A stretch of 64,000 nt of DNA. It comes from Adiantum capillus-veneris (lineage: Eukaryota > Streptophyta > Polypodiopsida > Polypodiales > Pteridaceae). Shown piece after piece: positions 1 to 10,451 of the stretch. The position numbers were made by a program, and so were the translations under genes. The stretch lies in the NCBI GenBank assembly GCA_014529385.2, contig CM043962.1:44211598-44275597 (forward strand). Reading direction: 5' to 3'. Every line of letters starts with the position of its first letter. The stretch's first letter is position 1. Under the pieces are notes generated by a model. That model was not told where the DNA came from. It did not search any database and saw only the letters and a list, made by a program, of their open reading frames with translations.

Positions 1-106
1 CAATGTCAATGGATTGTGGACTGCACCACATGATGCTTTGAAGGTATTCACCCTAATTATCTACGAACTTTCAATGAGCATCACATGCCCCCATATAATT
101 AAGCCA

Positions 107-1996
107 TTATGCAGTAGATTTCTTTTCATTTATACTAGCACACACATTTGGTCCATATTGTCTCCTCTTATATTGCTTAGTCCTCTTGTCTAATTTTTTA
201 TTATGGCCAATCTCTAGTGCAAAATTTCTAGATGAATCTCTACTTGTGTCTTCTCCTCTCCAGGATAGATTGTCATCTAGGGTACCATTGGGCCTTGAAT
301 GGTTTGTCCCCACATTTTCACCAAGATTTAACTCCGAGTCTTCGTTTTCAGAGTCAATTTCAATTGATGATTTTGACTCCAAATCATGTGGGCTATAGTC
401 TTTCGAGACGCTACTGGTTCCAATATGAGTCAAGCCTTCATGTGGTAGGTCATCAAAAGCTATATGCATTGCTCCTATCATATTTAAAGGTACAAGTTGT
501 GGCATTTCATCCCGCTCAGGTGTTACCCAGGTCGTCCCCCTATTTTGGCAAGTGTCTATGGTTGCTTCTAGGTGGACCCAATCCACATTGTCAGACTCAG
601 TCATCCCAAGTAGAACATCCATATAAGGGGAATCTTCCCCAACATAAGTGTCCTTTCTACGCGTGTAACATTACTGCAATGGGACCAAGTGAATTGTGAT
701 ATCAGATCTATGATCAATTATAAATTTGTTTCCTAGAGGATGTGCTCGATCAGTTACAAGATCAACTCAAATGACAGAGTCTTGGAGCTGCAAGTAAACA
801 TGGTTTTTAGACCAGTCATGCACCATTTTTGCTTCCCTCATGAAAGGACGTCCTAAGATCATCTTAGATGACATAGTGTGCTTGGAAAAATCCATAACAA
901 TGAAGGTAAGCCTTATTTTGTGCCCAAAGACCTTGATCTTGCGATCTTCTAGCATCCCATTAGGTATAACAAGTATTTCAACAACAGAGTTCTTATCTAG
1001 GTTGGGTTGTGGATTTGAATGTTCCTCCTCTATTGGCACCTCCCTAGCTCCATCCATCTGTGAAAATTGTGATAGCCTGACTTTCAGTTCTGCATTGAGG
1101 AAAGCTCAAAGAGCTAAGAATAGCTTGGGGTCTCCATATAGTTTAGACATGATAGTTGTTCTAACTTATGAAGCCACGAAATCTATCAATTTGGCAATAT
1201 TTAGCGGTATTTTTTGGGCTTCAATCCCTTGACATGGGGAAGATGGGATCTCCATTTGTTTGATAGGGTCAGTTAATCCTTCTGTAAACATCCTCTCCAA
1301 CAAGAAGGGAGTAGGCCCACTTCCCAATGACTTAAAGTCACTTTCTTCTTGGATGACACTAGGTATGGCTAGTGGTCTATGGTCTTTGTGAGGTTGATTT
1401 CATGCAGGGAGCATTGTGTTTGTAATTTGAATCTGCCTAGGTGTTGGCTCTAGATCCCCTTGGGTCTCTTCTACCAAACTCATTAATTGCTTGAATCTGC
1501 CTAGGTGTTGGCTCTAGATCCCCTTGGGTCTCTTCTACCAAACTCATTAATTGCTTGACTTGCTTGATCTCCTCTATAGGGTTTGGGTAAGTTCCTATCT
1601 TCTTCTTGGGTCCTGGCCATTGTGGCTCATGATGATCTTGCTTGTTTGTTTCTTTCCTAGTGGTTGTTTTAATCTCCATAGTCTCATTTAAATCAACACC
1701 CTCTTCAGCGTCATTCATATATATGGGGTTGTCACCAGTCCCTATATTGGTCTTTGAATTGGGGTATGACTTTGCTCTTTTTTATGATCTTTTTCTTCGT
1801 GTTTTATTCTTTGTTTGAGATTGGTCAATTGAAGATGCATCTCTTTCTTCAAGAATATAATTTTGGTTTTGGAGCATCGATCGTGTGAGTACATTTTTAG
1901 GTACCACATGTGTAATTTGTGATGGCTCCTTGGTAACCTCAATTAAGTTCAATGGCATGATCGGCATTGTAGACGTGATTTCTTGATTGGTTTGCA
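107..1996 (-). pseudogene. G1 gag tail, linker and retropepsin C-terminus
   Basis: Short frames at 1997-1742 and 1718-1437 are low-complexity, charged Gag-tail sequence. The 1057-767 frame contains FIVMDF and then MILGRPFMREAKMVHDW, the C-terminal half of a gypsy retropepsin, the aspartic protease that cuts Gag-Pol. I could not find the catalytic D-S/T-G triad upstream of it, so that part is either lost or out of frame. The 622-107 frame is acidic, with no recognised domain, and would lie between protease and reverse transcriptase. A 64-bp tandem duplication at 1427-1554 shifts the frame. The protease call rests mainly on the LGRPFM motif. Confidence 0.55.
1427..1554. repeat. Exact 64-bp tandem duplication
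   Basis: Two back-to-back identical 64-bp copies (1427-1490 and 1491-1554) lie inside the G1 Gag tail. The length is not a multiple of three, so the duplication alone breaks the minus-strand frame. Confidence 0.92.
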
Positions 1997-3093
1997 TTAT
2001 GTGGCATTTGTTTGTAGTCTAATGGGACACTCGGCTACACAATGTGGATCCCCACACTCATAGCATTGAAGAGGTGGTCTCTTGGCAATGAAATTGATAT
2101 TTTGGCCTCTTGTCGCAAGAGAAGCTACTTGATAGACAAGTTTGACTTTGCCCCAATAGTCCTCCATGTAGTATTGTGGACTTTCTAACTCATCCTTGCA
2201 ATCCACACAAGCAATAGGTGACTCACAACCCACTTGATTCATAGAAGTGATTCTTGGATGTAGGGGTTACGGTCCTAGCATTGGAGGTGGTAATGATGTT
2301 GTTTGAACAACATTTTGGGCCCTAGGGACCATGTGTTGTGATAATTGTTCAAGAGGTGGGGCCGGCATCAACACAGACACTCGAGGTGTGTCCGTCCATG
2401 CTAAGGTTGATCTATTGGAAATTGCGTGTTTAAATACTATGCAATCCTTGGCTTGATGACCATATCTCGTACATGCATTGAAATTCCCATTAAATTTTAC
2501 TATAAACATAGTGCATTCACTGGTACTATGTGGATCTAAGCAAACTGAGCACCATTGTTGCTCCCTTCTTGGATACATATGATTGTTTTGTGGAGCATGA
2601 TTGTCTCTAACACTTTCTTGAATGGCCTTGGTAAGATCTACTAAAGTCATCTCAGATATCTTAAAAACAATAGGCTTTATGGTCATTGCCTCATGCCTCG
2701 ATGATTGCGAGCTAGTAGATGTAGGCTCAACAAACACTCTTTCTCTTTGAATCATTAAATTGTCCTCCAATTGGATCACATAGGTGGTGACTGCTTCCCA
2801 CGTGGTGATTCCTCTAATGACTAGGCCATTGTAGATATCCTCATGTTGTAGGCCCCTAATGAATCTATCAAGCAATTGGTTAATATTGAAGCCATCATTT
2901 GGATTACGATGAGAATTCAAATGCTTCAAGCGACTAATAAAGTCTCTCACAAACTCCCCTTCCTCTCGTTGGGCTTTTTGGAGCTGAGAGACTAAACCCC
3001 AAAGCACTCCCTCATATGTACTCTTTCAAGAATAGTCTCCTAAGTTTTTTCTTCCACCCTTGAGGTCCTATAAGAATCCCCAACCTTCCCACT
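1997..3093 (-). pseudogene. G1 gag capsid-like domain and zinc knuckles
   Basis: The 3007-2267 frame carries a Retrotrans_gag-like helical domain (EFVRDFISRLKHLN, then LLDRFIRGLQHEDIYNGLV), the part of Gag that assembles into the particle. A putative zinc knuckle near its end keeps CTRYGHQAKDC but has Phe where the first Cys should be. A second knuckle in the 2242-1997 frame reads CYECGDPHCVAEC, with all Cys/His ligands but a shortened spacer. Zinc knuckles bind retroelement RNA. The apparent start at 3007 is not an ATG: the frame simply continues from upstream. Assignment to gag is by motif, and confidence is good. Confidence 0.72.
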
Positions 3094-4839
3094 TTAGGTC
3101 AGGCTTAAAACATTACTCTTATGCAAGTCACTGTGTTCTCCTAGGGAATTGCATATTTGTTCAAATACTTTGATATTCTTTCTCACATCCCCGTCTCCAC
3201 TAAATTTTTGTGTGAGCTTGGCTATTTGTACTGCCTTACTTCTAGGCTCTCTATCAGGTGTGTTACACATATTTTCAACAATAGATCGACCTATAGCTTG
3301 AGAAAATGTTGCCAAGCCACCCAAATGAGCAGGTATAGTGGGGACATGCGCTCTTGGGATTGCATGTGTAATGGGGGTTTGCATTGGGTTAGGCATACGG
3401 GTGATCCTCGAGTCCCAAGATGGGTACAAAGTTATGTCATGTGGTGGCCCAAAGTTCATATGTGTGGCCCTGGGCATAGCAGACGTGGGATGTGACATGC
3501 TAATGCTAGGTGGTATGGTCTCATTGAAATAAGGGCTTGGATGTTTTGGTCGTGGAGCATAAGTTGTTGAAACAATGGGAGTGGTAGGAGCTACATGAGC
3601 ATGAGGGCCTATAGGTGCATATGATTGATACACACTTGCAGGTACTGTTGTAGGCATTGGGCCACCATGTAGCGGGGCTTTACTAATAAATAAGGTCCAT
3701 GGCATGTTTTTTGTCATGCCCATCACTGGGGTAGGCATGGTAGCCGTGGTTTCATCAAGAGAAAGATGAGCTAGACTGAGAAAGGTAAAGCTATTACTCG
3801 TGGGGTCAGATTGTATTGAGACTCCTAGCAAAACAACATATGGAGGATCCATCGGACTTACCAAGGGAGTCTCCATTTGTGATAAAGTTGGTGCTTCGCC
3901 TTCCCTGTATCATAGAATCTCATGAGACTCGTTGAAGGCACGTGGATCCCTTTGTTCTGGTTCTCCAGCTCAATAACCCTATGGATGCAATGGCAAATGC
4001 TTTGTTGTTGCTCCTCTATGATAGTAGCACCCGATGTGGATTGTAGGATATCTAACCAGCCCACGTGATATGTGTGACATGTGTATAGGTCAGTTAAAGT
4101 CTCCGTTTGTAGTTCATACTCCTAATTTTCATTTATAAATGCTCCATCTACGATTGAAGTGCTAGGGGTGTCCTTTGAACTAGATGCAATGTGGCTCTTT
4201 ATGGGTTGACCCTTAGTGGTTGCTAATTCATGAGCACTCAATTGCTCGACTAGCATGGATGTTGACATAGGGGCCTTCGCCTTTAGCTGTCTCTATTGCT
4301 CTACCTTGTGTAAGCTCTCAATTTCTTTTTTCCTAGTTGCAATGATATATCGCTCAACCTCTTGCACTTCGACAAGGCTTCTACCATCAGGTAATATAAC
4401 CTCAGAGGGGAATAGCTCTGAAGAGTCGGGAAGTGTAGTGAATGGAGGATTCACATGCACACTCTCCAGGAGCATGGGGTTTACATTGGTTATGAATGGT
4501 GAATTTACTTTTCCACCCCCTTCATTCACATCGATAGCTCCATGTTTGGAGTGAGTGACTCTACTAAGAGTCTCTTTCAAGCGGCTAAACACGGCCCGGA
4601 CCGTGGCCCATGGCATGCATGTCTTGGCTTGAACTATCAAGATTGGGCGTCAAGAGACCTTCCATGACTTCATAGTCAAAGGAAGAGTCACTAGATGCAA
4701 TATGTGGATCCTGAGTGGTATTACCTTGGGTTCCCGTAGAGGGCCTAGAGCCTAATGTGGAGGAATAATGGGTGCCCGCGTAAACAAAGACACTCTCTAT
4801 GTGATCGTCCTCTAGCACACGACCAGAGCATAGGTGCAC
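3094..4839 (-). pseudogene. G1 gag N-terminal region (broken)
   Basis: The first methionine is at 4839 and is followed by MHLCSGRVL, which resembles the basic start of many plant gypsy Gag proteins. Three reading-frame blocks follow: 4839-4585, 4640-4293 and 3876-3094 (plus a short 4064-3858 segment). They are rich in Pro, Met, Thr and His, as expected of a disordered Gag N-terminus. The last block ends in a segment with F-S-G-D-G-D and F-E-Q, the usual entry to the capsid-like Retrotrans_gag domain. The blocks overlap in different frames, so at least two frameshifts separate them. No host function is inferred. Confidence 0.6.
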
Positions 4840-5177
4840 GTGACCTCAACACCCTAGAAGTGTTGGTGAGTGACCGTGAAGGCCGCTCATCTAGTTTTTT
4901 TGGGTGTTTACAACCGAAATATACTTCAAATTTTTTGTTTATTTAATTTTTTTTTCTAACCAAGCTAGAAAATATGGCATGTAATATCTCAAAACAAGAA
5001 TCTTGGTTAGAGGAATGTTCCATGCTTTACAGCCCCCGGTTCGGTTACTTAAGGCCCTCAAAATCCTAAAAATAGTCTTTTTCTAGTCGGGAAGGTCTAA
5101 AATTAGTAAGTCCAAAGGGGTAAGGGTTGAGGATTGACTTGTCCCACATGCCCTCCCTTCACCTTGAGGGGGTAGCC

Positions 5178-5188
5178 TTTATATATAT
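5178..5188 (-). promoter_or_regulatory. TATA-like box upstream of G1
   Basis: On the minus strand a TATATATAAAGG-like string sits about 340 bases upstream of the G1 gag start, a plausible place for an LTR promoter. It is close to a TA microsatellite, so chance is a real alternative. Confidence 0.3.
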
Positions 5189-5339
5189 GTAGTGTATATA
5201 CAATATCATAAGACTGACGACCGAGGCCTGGTCCTGGGCTCGGGCTCGGGGAATGATCACGACCCTTTCTTTCAATATAAGGATTTTTCTTTTTTCCTTT
5301 TGCTTTTGGATCTTCTTTTTGGTCTCAGATTTTTTGAGT

Positions 5340-5342
<3 letters not shown>

Positions 5343-5432
<90 letters not shown>
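5343..5432. repeat. (TA)n microsatellite
   Basis: About 45 uninterrupted TA dinucleotides. The Tyr/Ile-repeat frames across it are an artefact of the repeat. Confidence 0.97.
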
Positions 5433-5434
<2 letters not shown>

Positions 5435-5879
5435 TTTTTAACTAAAAAAAACTAACTACTTTTTTTGAAAAAAACTTTTTTCAAACAAACTTTTTGTGGA
5501 TAAGGTCAGGCGCATAGAGCCTACCTCACGCATGCACACAGGTGCACCTAGCAGCTCTGTCTAAGCTACCTACATCTAACAGAACTAATTAACACTAATT
5601 AGCATTGCACACACACTGCCTAACACAAAAAACTGGACACTGACATAATAATCAACTTGCTCACTGTCTACTGCTCACCGTCTGTTGCACATTACAGAAC
5701 TACACTAACTAACAAACCTACTAAAACCTGCATCTTATAGAGCTTAACAGATCTAACAAACCTGCACATTACAACCACTTAACAGATCTAACAAAACTCA
5801 GCAAAACCGAAAATGACAGAAGTGAATGGCCGCATGAGGTAGCATTGAGTGCTCCTCAAGCTTAGTGCTCCTCTAAAGG

Positions 5880-6928
5880 TGGAATCTGAATGGATCCACA
5901 AAAGGTAGAGGTAATAAAAAGATGACCTAATCTAAGGAGTCTACATGAGTTGCAAAGCTCTAAAGGTATGAGTGCATGCTAGAGATGCTTCATAGGAAAA
6001 ATTCATGCTTATAGCAAGTCCAATACATGACTTAACAAAAAAGAACGTTAAGTATACATGGACTGCAAAGAGAGCAAAATACTTTTGAAAAGTTCAAAGA
6101 GAAACTTATCTCTCAACTTATGCTTACACTATGTGATCTCTCAAAGCTATTTGAGGTCCAATGTAATGCCTGGATGATTCCCTTCGAGCAAAACTTTGCT
6201 TCAAGAAGGGAATACCATAGCAGACGAGATTCAAAGACTCAAATCAAATGAGCGAATGTTGGACGTACACAAAAGGAACTACGAGATGTTTTACATGCCG
6301 TAGACACATGGAAGTACTTCTTGAGGACTCCATCCATGATGCAAACCAAGCTACCCGACAAAAAAATGAGGTGGGCGAGTTTCTTTTTGCAATTTAATGT
6401 TTACATTGCTCACATTGCTTGCAAGCACAATCATGTAGCTGATGCACTTTCAGGATGGCCAAGGGTAGATAGGGTATCAATAAAAACTTACAATGAACTA
6501 TCTTTTATGATAGTTAAATATGCTTCTAACCCAAACTTTAGGGATATGATAATAGCCTTTACAAATGGAAGAAAAAGAACCACTCACGTTAGAGTATGGT
6601 TATCTTCCATACCTCAATAGGCTATATCTTCCTCACTTCCCATGCTCCTCCCATATGCGGGGCAAAGAGGAATTCAAATTTACTCTACTAAGAGTAAAAG
6701 CATACTTGTATTGGCTTACCAAGAAATGAGAACATACAAGAGTATGTTGCAAAATGTATGGTATACCAAAAGATGAAGTATGATAGAGGGACCATGGCTT
6801 ACCAACATCTAATTGTGTCGGATAGAAATCCTACAATGACCACACTATTATGGTAGAGTTTCTATTAGAACTAGATTAACCCTCTTTTTCTTGGCCTACT
6901 ATTCTCAAAGGATGGCCAAAAGGAAAAT
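5880..6928 (+). pseudogene. A1 reverse transcriptase end, RNase H and integrase zinc region (broken)
   Basis: Read with frame changes, 5890-6070 matches the RT thumb/connection of copy A3 (MDP.K.EV, then H-E-L, then an I-H-D-L-T motif). The 6100-6300 part matches RNase H. The 6321-6620 frame carries MRWASFFLQFNVYIAHIACK followed by HNHVADALSGWPRV, the typical end of a gypsy RNase H. Later sequence (6620-6920) matches the integrase H2C2 region and core with many stops. At the copia-1 boundary the reading is DGQKEN, part of the integrase core. The enzyme would copy and integrate the element, but this copy is dead. Confidence 0.75.
6924..6928. repeat. Left target-site duplication of copia-1
   Basis: AAAAT directly before the LTR start TGTTAAG; the same five bases follow the 3' LTR. 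Confidence 0.85.
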
Positions 6929-7171
6929 TGTTAAGTATCGAGCTTGATTTACCCCTTGTAATTTTTTGTGTTAAAAACGCACATTTATAAGGCCCCCATT
7001 ATGAGGGGAAGCCATCATGCATGAAGAAAAAGAACTCGCCGGAAAATAAAATCACTCACCGGAAACCAAAATGTACCGGAATATTCCTTTTTGTCGATAT
7101 ATTATGGCCGGATGGCGGCCGAAAAGTGCTCGGGAAATGATCGTCGGTTGGCCGTTTGGCTGGTGGTCGGT

Positions 7172-7247
7172 AGTCAATGGCCGGTGGCCGGTGGTCGGAA
7201 GTCAATGGCCGGTGGGTCGGTGGTCGAATTCAATGGCCGGTGGCCGA
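7172..7247 (+). repeat. 28-bp GC-rich minisatellite in the copia-1 U3 region
   Basis: Two full 28-bp units (7172-7199 and 7200-7227) and a partial third (7228-7247), each with TCAATGGCCGGTGG. It lies about 130 bases upstream of the TATA box. Confidence 0.85.
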
Positions 7248-7376
7248 ATTCAAAAGCGGACTTGTCTTCTCAAGGGTGGCCACACATGCATGGATTGGAG
7301 GGTCCGATTTGGACTTATCTACACAAGGGCGGCTACACATGGCTGCCTCTCATGAGAGAGGACAACCCTTTTGGCC

Positions 7377-7383
7377 TATAAAA
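7377..7383 (+). promoter_or_regulatory. Copia-1 LTR TATA box
   Basis: TATAAAA inside GGCCTATAAAAGGAGGCC, about 310 bases before the LTR end. The position and consensus fit the RNA polymerase II promoter of a plant LTR. Confidence 0.7.
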
Positions 7384-7691
7384 GGAGGCCATTTCTACAC
7401 ACATTTCATAGTGTGAAGTTGATGCAACAAGGTGGGTGTGAGGTGGTGAGAGTGAAGCAAGGCAAGAGCTCCAAAAGGGTATAATCCCTTTGTAAAGTAC
7501 TTCTTATTTTGAACTACTAAAGCCATTGAGTGGCTGCTTTCTCGTGGACGTAGCCCACATTGGGTGAACCACGTATATTATGTGTATTCTCTCTCTCTCT
7601 CTACTGTATAATCTCGTGTGATAAAGTTTGTCTCTCTCCATTAAGTAATCTACTCAATTATCTATTTAGATACATCATATTTCCTAACAAC

Positions 7692-7703
7692 TGGTATCAG
7701 AGC
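7692..7703 (+). other. Copia-1 primer binding site (tRNA-iMet)
   Basis: TGGTATCAGAGC, complementary to the 3' end of plant initiator tRNA-Met, two bases after the LTR. It primes minus-strand DNA synthesis. Confidence 0.92.
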
Positions 7704-7762
7704 AAGGTTTGCTCGTAGCTAAAGTATCTCAAGGAAAGGATTCCTTGAATTGAGTGGGAGTT

Positions 7763-8758
7763 ATGGCAGAGGAAGGGAAGTTCAAGATTGAGAAGTTCAA
7801 TGGAAAAAACTACCAACATTGGAAGATGCAAATTGAAGACTATCTCTACCAGAAGGACCTCTATTTGCCACTAGGCTGTCTTGAAAAGAAGCCCACAACA
7901 ATGGTAGATGAAGCATGGATTGTCCTTGATCGAAAGGCACTGGGAACAATCCGGTTAAGCTTGGCGTCAATGGTGGCCTTCAATGTTTCGGAGATGAAGA
8001 CCACGGAGAGCTTGATGAAGTCACTTGACGACTTCTACGAGAAACCATCGACATCTAATAAGGTATTTCTTATGAAGCGCTTGTTCAATCTAAAGATGGC
8101 AGAGAATGGTTCAGTTGTAGAATACCTAAATGACTTTAACACAAACATAAGTCAACTTCAATCGGTGAAAATCAATTTCGATGATGAAGTGCAAGCTCTC
8201 CTTATACTATCATCTCTACTGGATAGTTGGGATAGCCTTGTGATGGCTGTAAGTGATTCTATTTTTGGTACAAATACTCTTAAGTTTGATGTTGTGGGTG
8301 TTCTCCTAAGCAAGGAAAATACGAAGGAGAAGCACAGAAGAATCATCAAGTGCTGCACTATCAGCGGAAACAAGAGGAGGCCTAAGGAGAGGTTTAAAAA
8401 CCAAAAGGGTCGTGATCGCTCAAAACGGAGCAAGTCACGCACAAAGTCAGTTCTTGAATGTTGGAACTACGGCAAGAAGGGCCACTTCAAGAAGGATTGT
8501 TGGTCTAAGAAGAAGAAGGAGACTGAGTCTCAAGACAACAAGCCAACATCAAAGGCCAATGTGGCAGGTAAAGTAGAGCAAGATGCTCTAATTCTCTCAT
8601 TAGACAATGTGTCTAATTCCTGGATAGTAGATTTTGGGGCTTCATTCCATGCGACACCACACAAGAAACATTTCCACGATTACACCAAAGGTAACTTTCG
8701 GTATTTATACTTGGGAGATGATGAAACTTGTGAGATTGTCGGCAAAGGTACAATTTCT
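7763..8758 (+). pseudogene. Copia-1 gag and start of protease (truncated)
   Basis: The open frame can be read from 7754, but the first ATG is at 7763. It begins with the copia Gag N-terminal domain (FNGKNYQHWKMQIEDYL) and the UBN2-type capsid region (LMKRLFNLKMAENGSV, LLILSSLLDSWDSL). A basic stretch leads to a zinc knuckle that reads CWNYGKKGHFKKDC, with Tyr in place of the second Cys. The protease start reads WIVDFGASFHAT, with Phe in place of Ser/Thr in the active-site triad. At 8759 the copia-2 LTR begins, and the frame runs on into it to 9001. This copy was inactivated both by substitutions and by the insertion. Confidence 0.88.
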
Positions 8759-8950
8759 TGTTGGGGTATAAAGCCCAATGTCGTCGCCCAGGTAAGTGGG
8801 CGGGCCGCCAGGTATGTACACATATTCTTTTGTAAAAACCTAATAAGAACTCACTATGCTCTACACATTACAGTAGAGCGAGTTCACCATATCGTCGTGC
8901 TCTTCTTCTCGCACTCTCTCTCGCGTCGCACTTCCGCTCGTACTCCTTCA
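8759..8950 (+). repeat. Copia-2 5' LTR, 192 bp
   Basis: Starts TGTTGGGGTATAAAG at the point where copia-1 coding similarity stops, and ends CTCCTTCA two bases before the PBS. The start is inferred from that switch and from the typical TGTTG; there is no 3' LTR to confirm it. Confidence 0.65.
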
Positions 8951-8952
8951 AC

Positions 8953-10050
8953 TGGTATCAGAGCTCAGATCGAGGCTCGGGGCAGCACTGCAGGAGGCTA
9001 GAGTCACCAACTCAGATTGGAGTGAAATTCAACAGGTGAAGACACGGCCCCAAATCTCATGGGTAAGCCCAAAGGGCTTGGTGTTCTAAGAATTTCATTC
9101 TGAGGTCATCTCGGCCACCGTTCGGCTTCGACAAAGGTCTGCGCAGGCCATTTTTGACTACGTGGTCTCAGCGGGTGCATATCCAACTCTACAAATTTAC
9201 GGTTTTTCAGCCTACAACTTCAGGTGTTGAGGATATCGACACTCCCAGAGTGTTGATTTGTGGCTGTCTACACATCAAAGGACGGCTCACAGTTCTTGGA
9301 GGTGTGTCACATACGACACGGGCGCATCTACACACAGAGTGTAGGCGACATCCACTAGTTCATCAGGTAGCTTGTGTTTGCTGCTTGATATTCCAAATTT
9401 CATCCTGACATTGCAGGTACTTCCACATGGGATGTATTGTCAGAGATGATGTATGTCTGTTGAGGGTTTGCTGGCTGTGAGTCACGCAGGAAACAACCAC
9501 CGCAGCGGTTACAGCATACAGTGGGAAATTTGTGGATGTATGACTTTGTGGGAAGTCTATGTACTGTCAAATTTACTGCAGCCTTTGTTGAGGGTCGAGT
9601 GAGGTTTTATTGAGCTGGGGGATTCTCGAATGTTGAGATCCTTTCGGTGATACAGGTCTTGGAGCGATCCCTCGACCACCCTTAGATAGGCAGCTAGGAT
9701 GTATTTGACTGTGAGTTAGACAGTTGGGATTGCATCTTTGCTTTACTGCCGTTGAGGCATTGTCACAGTCTATGCTTACAAGACAGTGACAGGACAGTGA
9801 GAGACAGTACAGGTGCAGGACAGGTTTACCCGCAGCTTACAGTGTCAGAGAGACAGTGTTTTTTGAGCTGTTTTTTGGTCTGTTTTTGAGTACACCAGAG
9901 CCATTTTACAAAGGAGACTCTGCCGAAATTTATGCAAAATCTGAAGCTTTTTTGGTTCATTTGACAGGTTGATATTGGTTCAGAGGTCAGTTTACAGGGG
10001 AAACTCTGCCGAACTTTTCTCAAGAAAGTAAACCACTGTGAAGCGTAGCT
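8953..10050 (+). other. Copia-2 PBS and long untranslated leader
   Basis: TGGTATCAGAGC at 8953-8964 is the tRNA-Met primer site. The next ~1.09 kb has no long ORF. Blocks of it are conserved in copia-3, notably GAGCTGGGG...ATTCTC near 9611-9660. A duplicated motif around ACTCTGCCGAA (9913-9927 and 9999-10013) is also shared. Such leaders may carry packaging or translation signals; that is inference. Confidence 0.75.
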
Positions 10051-10446
10051 ATGGTTGGATCACAGGACACTGCTCTTTACAATATCAAGAAGCTGGATGG
10101 AACCAATTTCCCATTGTGGAAGAAGCAGATTTGGCACGTGTTGGTACAAAAGAAGCAGATAAAACCTATAAAGCTCAAGGGGATAAAACCAGAAGATATG
10201 GACGAAGATGAATGGAGCGAAATGGATGAATTGGCACTTTCTACCATTATGCTGACTTTGGCAGAAAGCGTTTACTTCAATGTAGCAGACGAGATGTCGG
10301 CTTATCATGCATGGCTAAAGCTGAGTGATCTTTATGAGAAGCAGAGTGCAGCTTCACAGGTATACTGGCTTGAGAAGCTTGTTGACTTGAAGATGAAAGA
10401 AGGGACAACCATGTCCAATCATCTGAATGAATTCAACACAATCTAA
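10051..10446 (+). CDS. Copia-2 Gag N-terminal part
   Basis: Starts at ATG 10051 and encodes the copia Gag N-terminal domain (KKLDGTNFPLWKKQIWHVL) and the first half of the UBN2-like capsid region (LEKLVDLKMKEGTTMSNHL). Gag forms the virus-like particle in which reverse transcription takes place. The frame closes at a TAA at 10444-10446 because of what looks like a single-base deletion; the same protein resumes in the next frame at about 10452. The long leader directly upstream has no competing start. Gag assignment is secure. Confidence 0.88.
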   Translation: MVGSQDTALYNIKKLDGTNFPLWKKQIWHVLVQKKQIKPIKLKGIKPEDMDEDEWSEMDELALSTIMLTLAESVYFNVADEMSAYHAWLKLSDLYEKQSAASQVYWLEKLVDLKMKEGTTMSNHLNEFNTI

Positions 10447-10451
10447 GTCAG

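Larger units (their letters stand above)
1..4839 (-). mobile_element. Ty3/gypsy-type LTR retrotransposon G1, gag-protease part only
   Basis: On the minus strand this region reads, in order, a long gag N-terminus, a gag core, zinc-knuckle remnants, a linker and the C-terminal half of a retropepsin. Reverse transcriptase and integrase would lie beyond position 1. Gag is spread over several frames, so this copy is not functional. It differs in sequence from the Gypsy-A family at 38-44 kb. Its protease end motif (ILGRPFM followed by KMVHDW) resembles that of G2 at 44 kb, which suggests related lineages. No LTR boundary or primer site was identified upstream of 4839. The gypsy assignment is firm; the clade is not determined. 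Confidence 0.8.
4840..5879. other. Non-coding, possible G1 LTR/leader and spacer
   Basis: No protein homology was seen on either strand. The part next to G1 (4840-5190) lies where the G1 leader and 5' LTR should be, but I could not fix an LTR end or a PBS. From 5460 to 5879 the plus strand is rich in short CTAACA/ACTAAC-like words. Homology to the Gypsy-A reverse transcriptase starts at about 5880. Confidence 0.5.
6929..7689 (+). repeat. Copia-1 5' LTR
   Basis: A 761-bp LTR starting TGTTAAGTATCG and ending TTTCCTAACA, two bases before the primer site. Its last 216 bp recur at 13700-13923. It contains a TATA box (7377-7383), a CT tract whose length differs between the two LTRs, and a GC-rich 28-bp minisatellite. 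Confidence 0.88.

Noticed and set aside
5192-5455. Open frames with Tyr-Ile repeats
   Set aside because: Produced entirely by the TA microsatellite.
7071-7416. Overlapping plus-strand frames with Trp/Gly/Val repeats
   Set aside because: They lie in the copia-1 LTR, and the repeats come from the 28-bp minisatellite.
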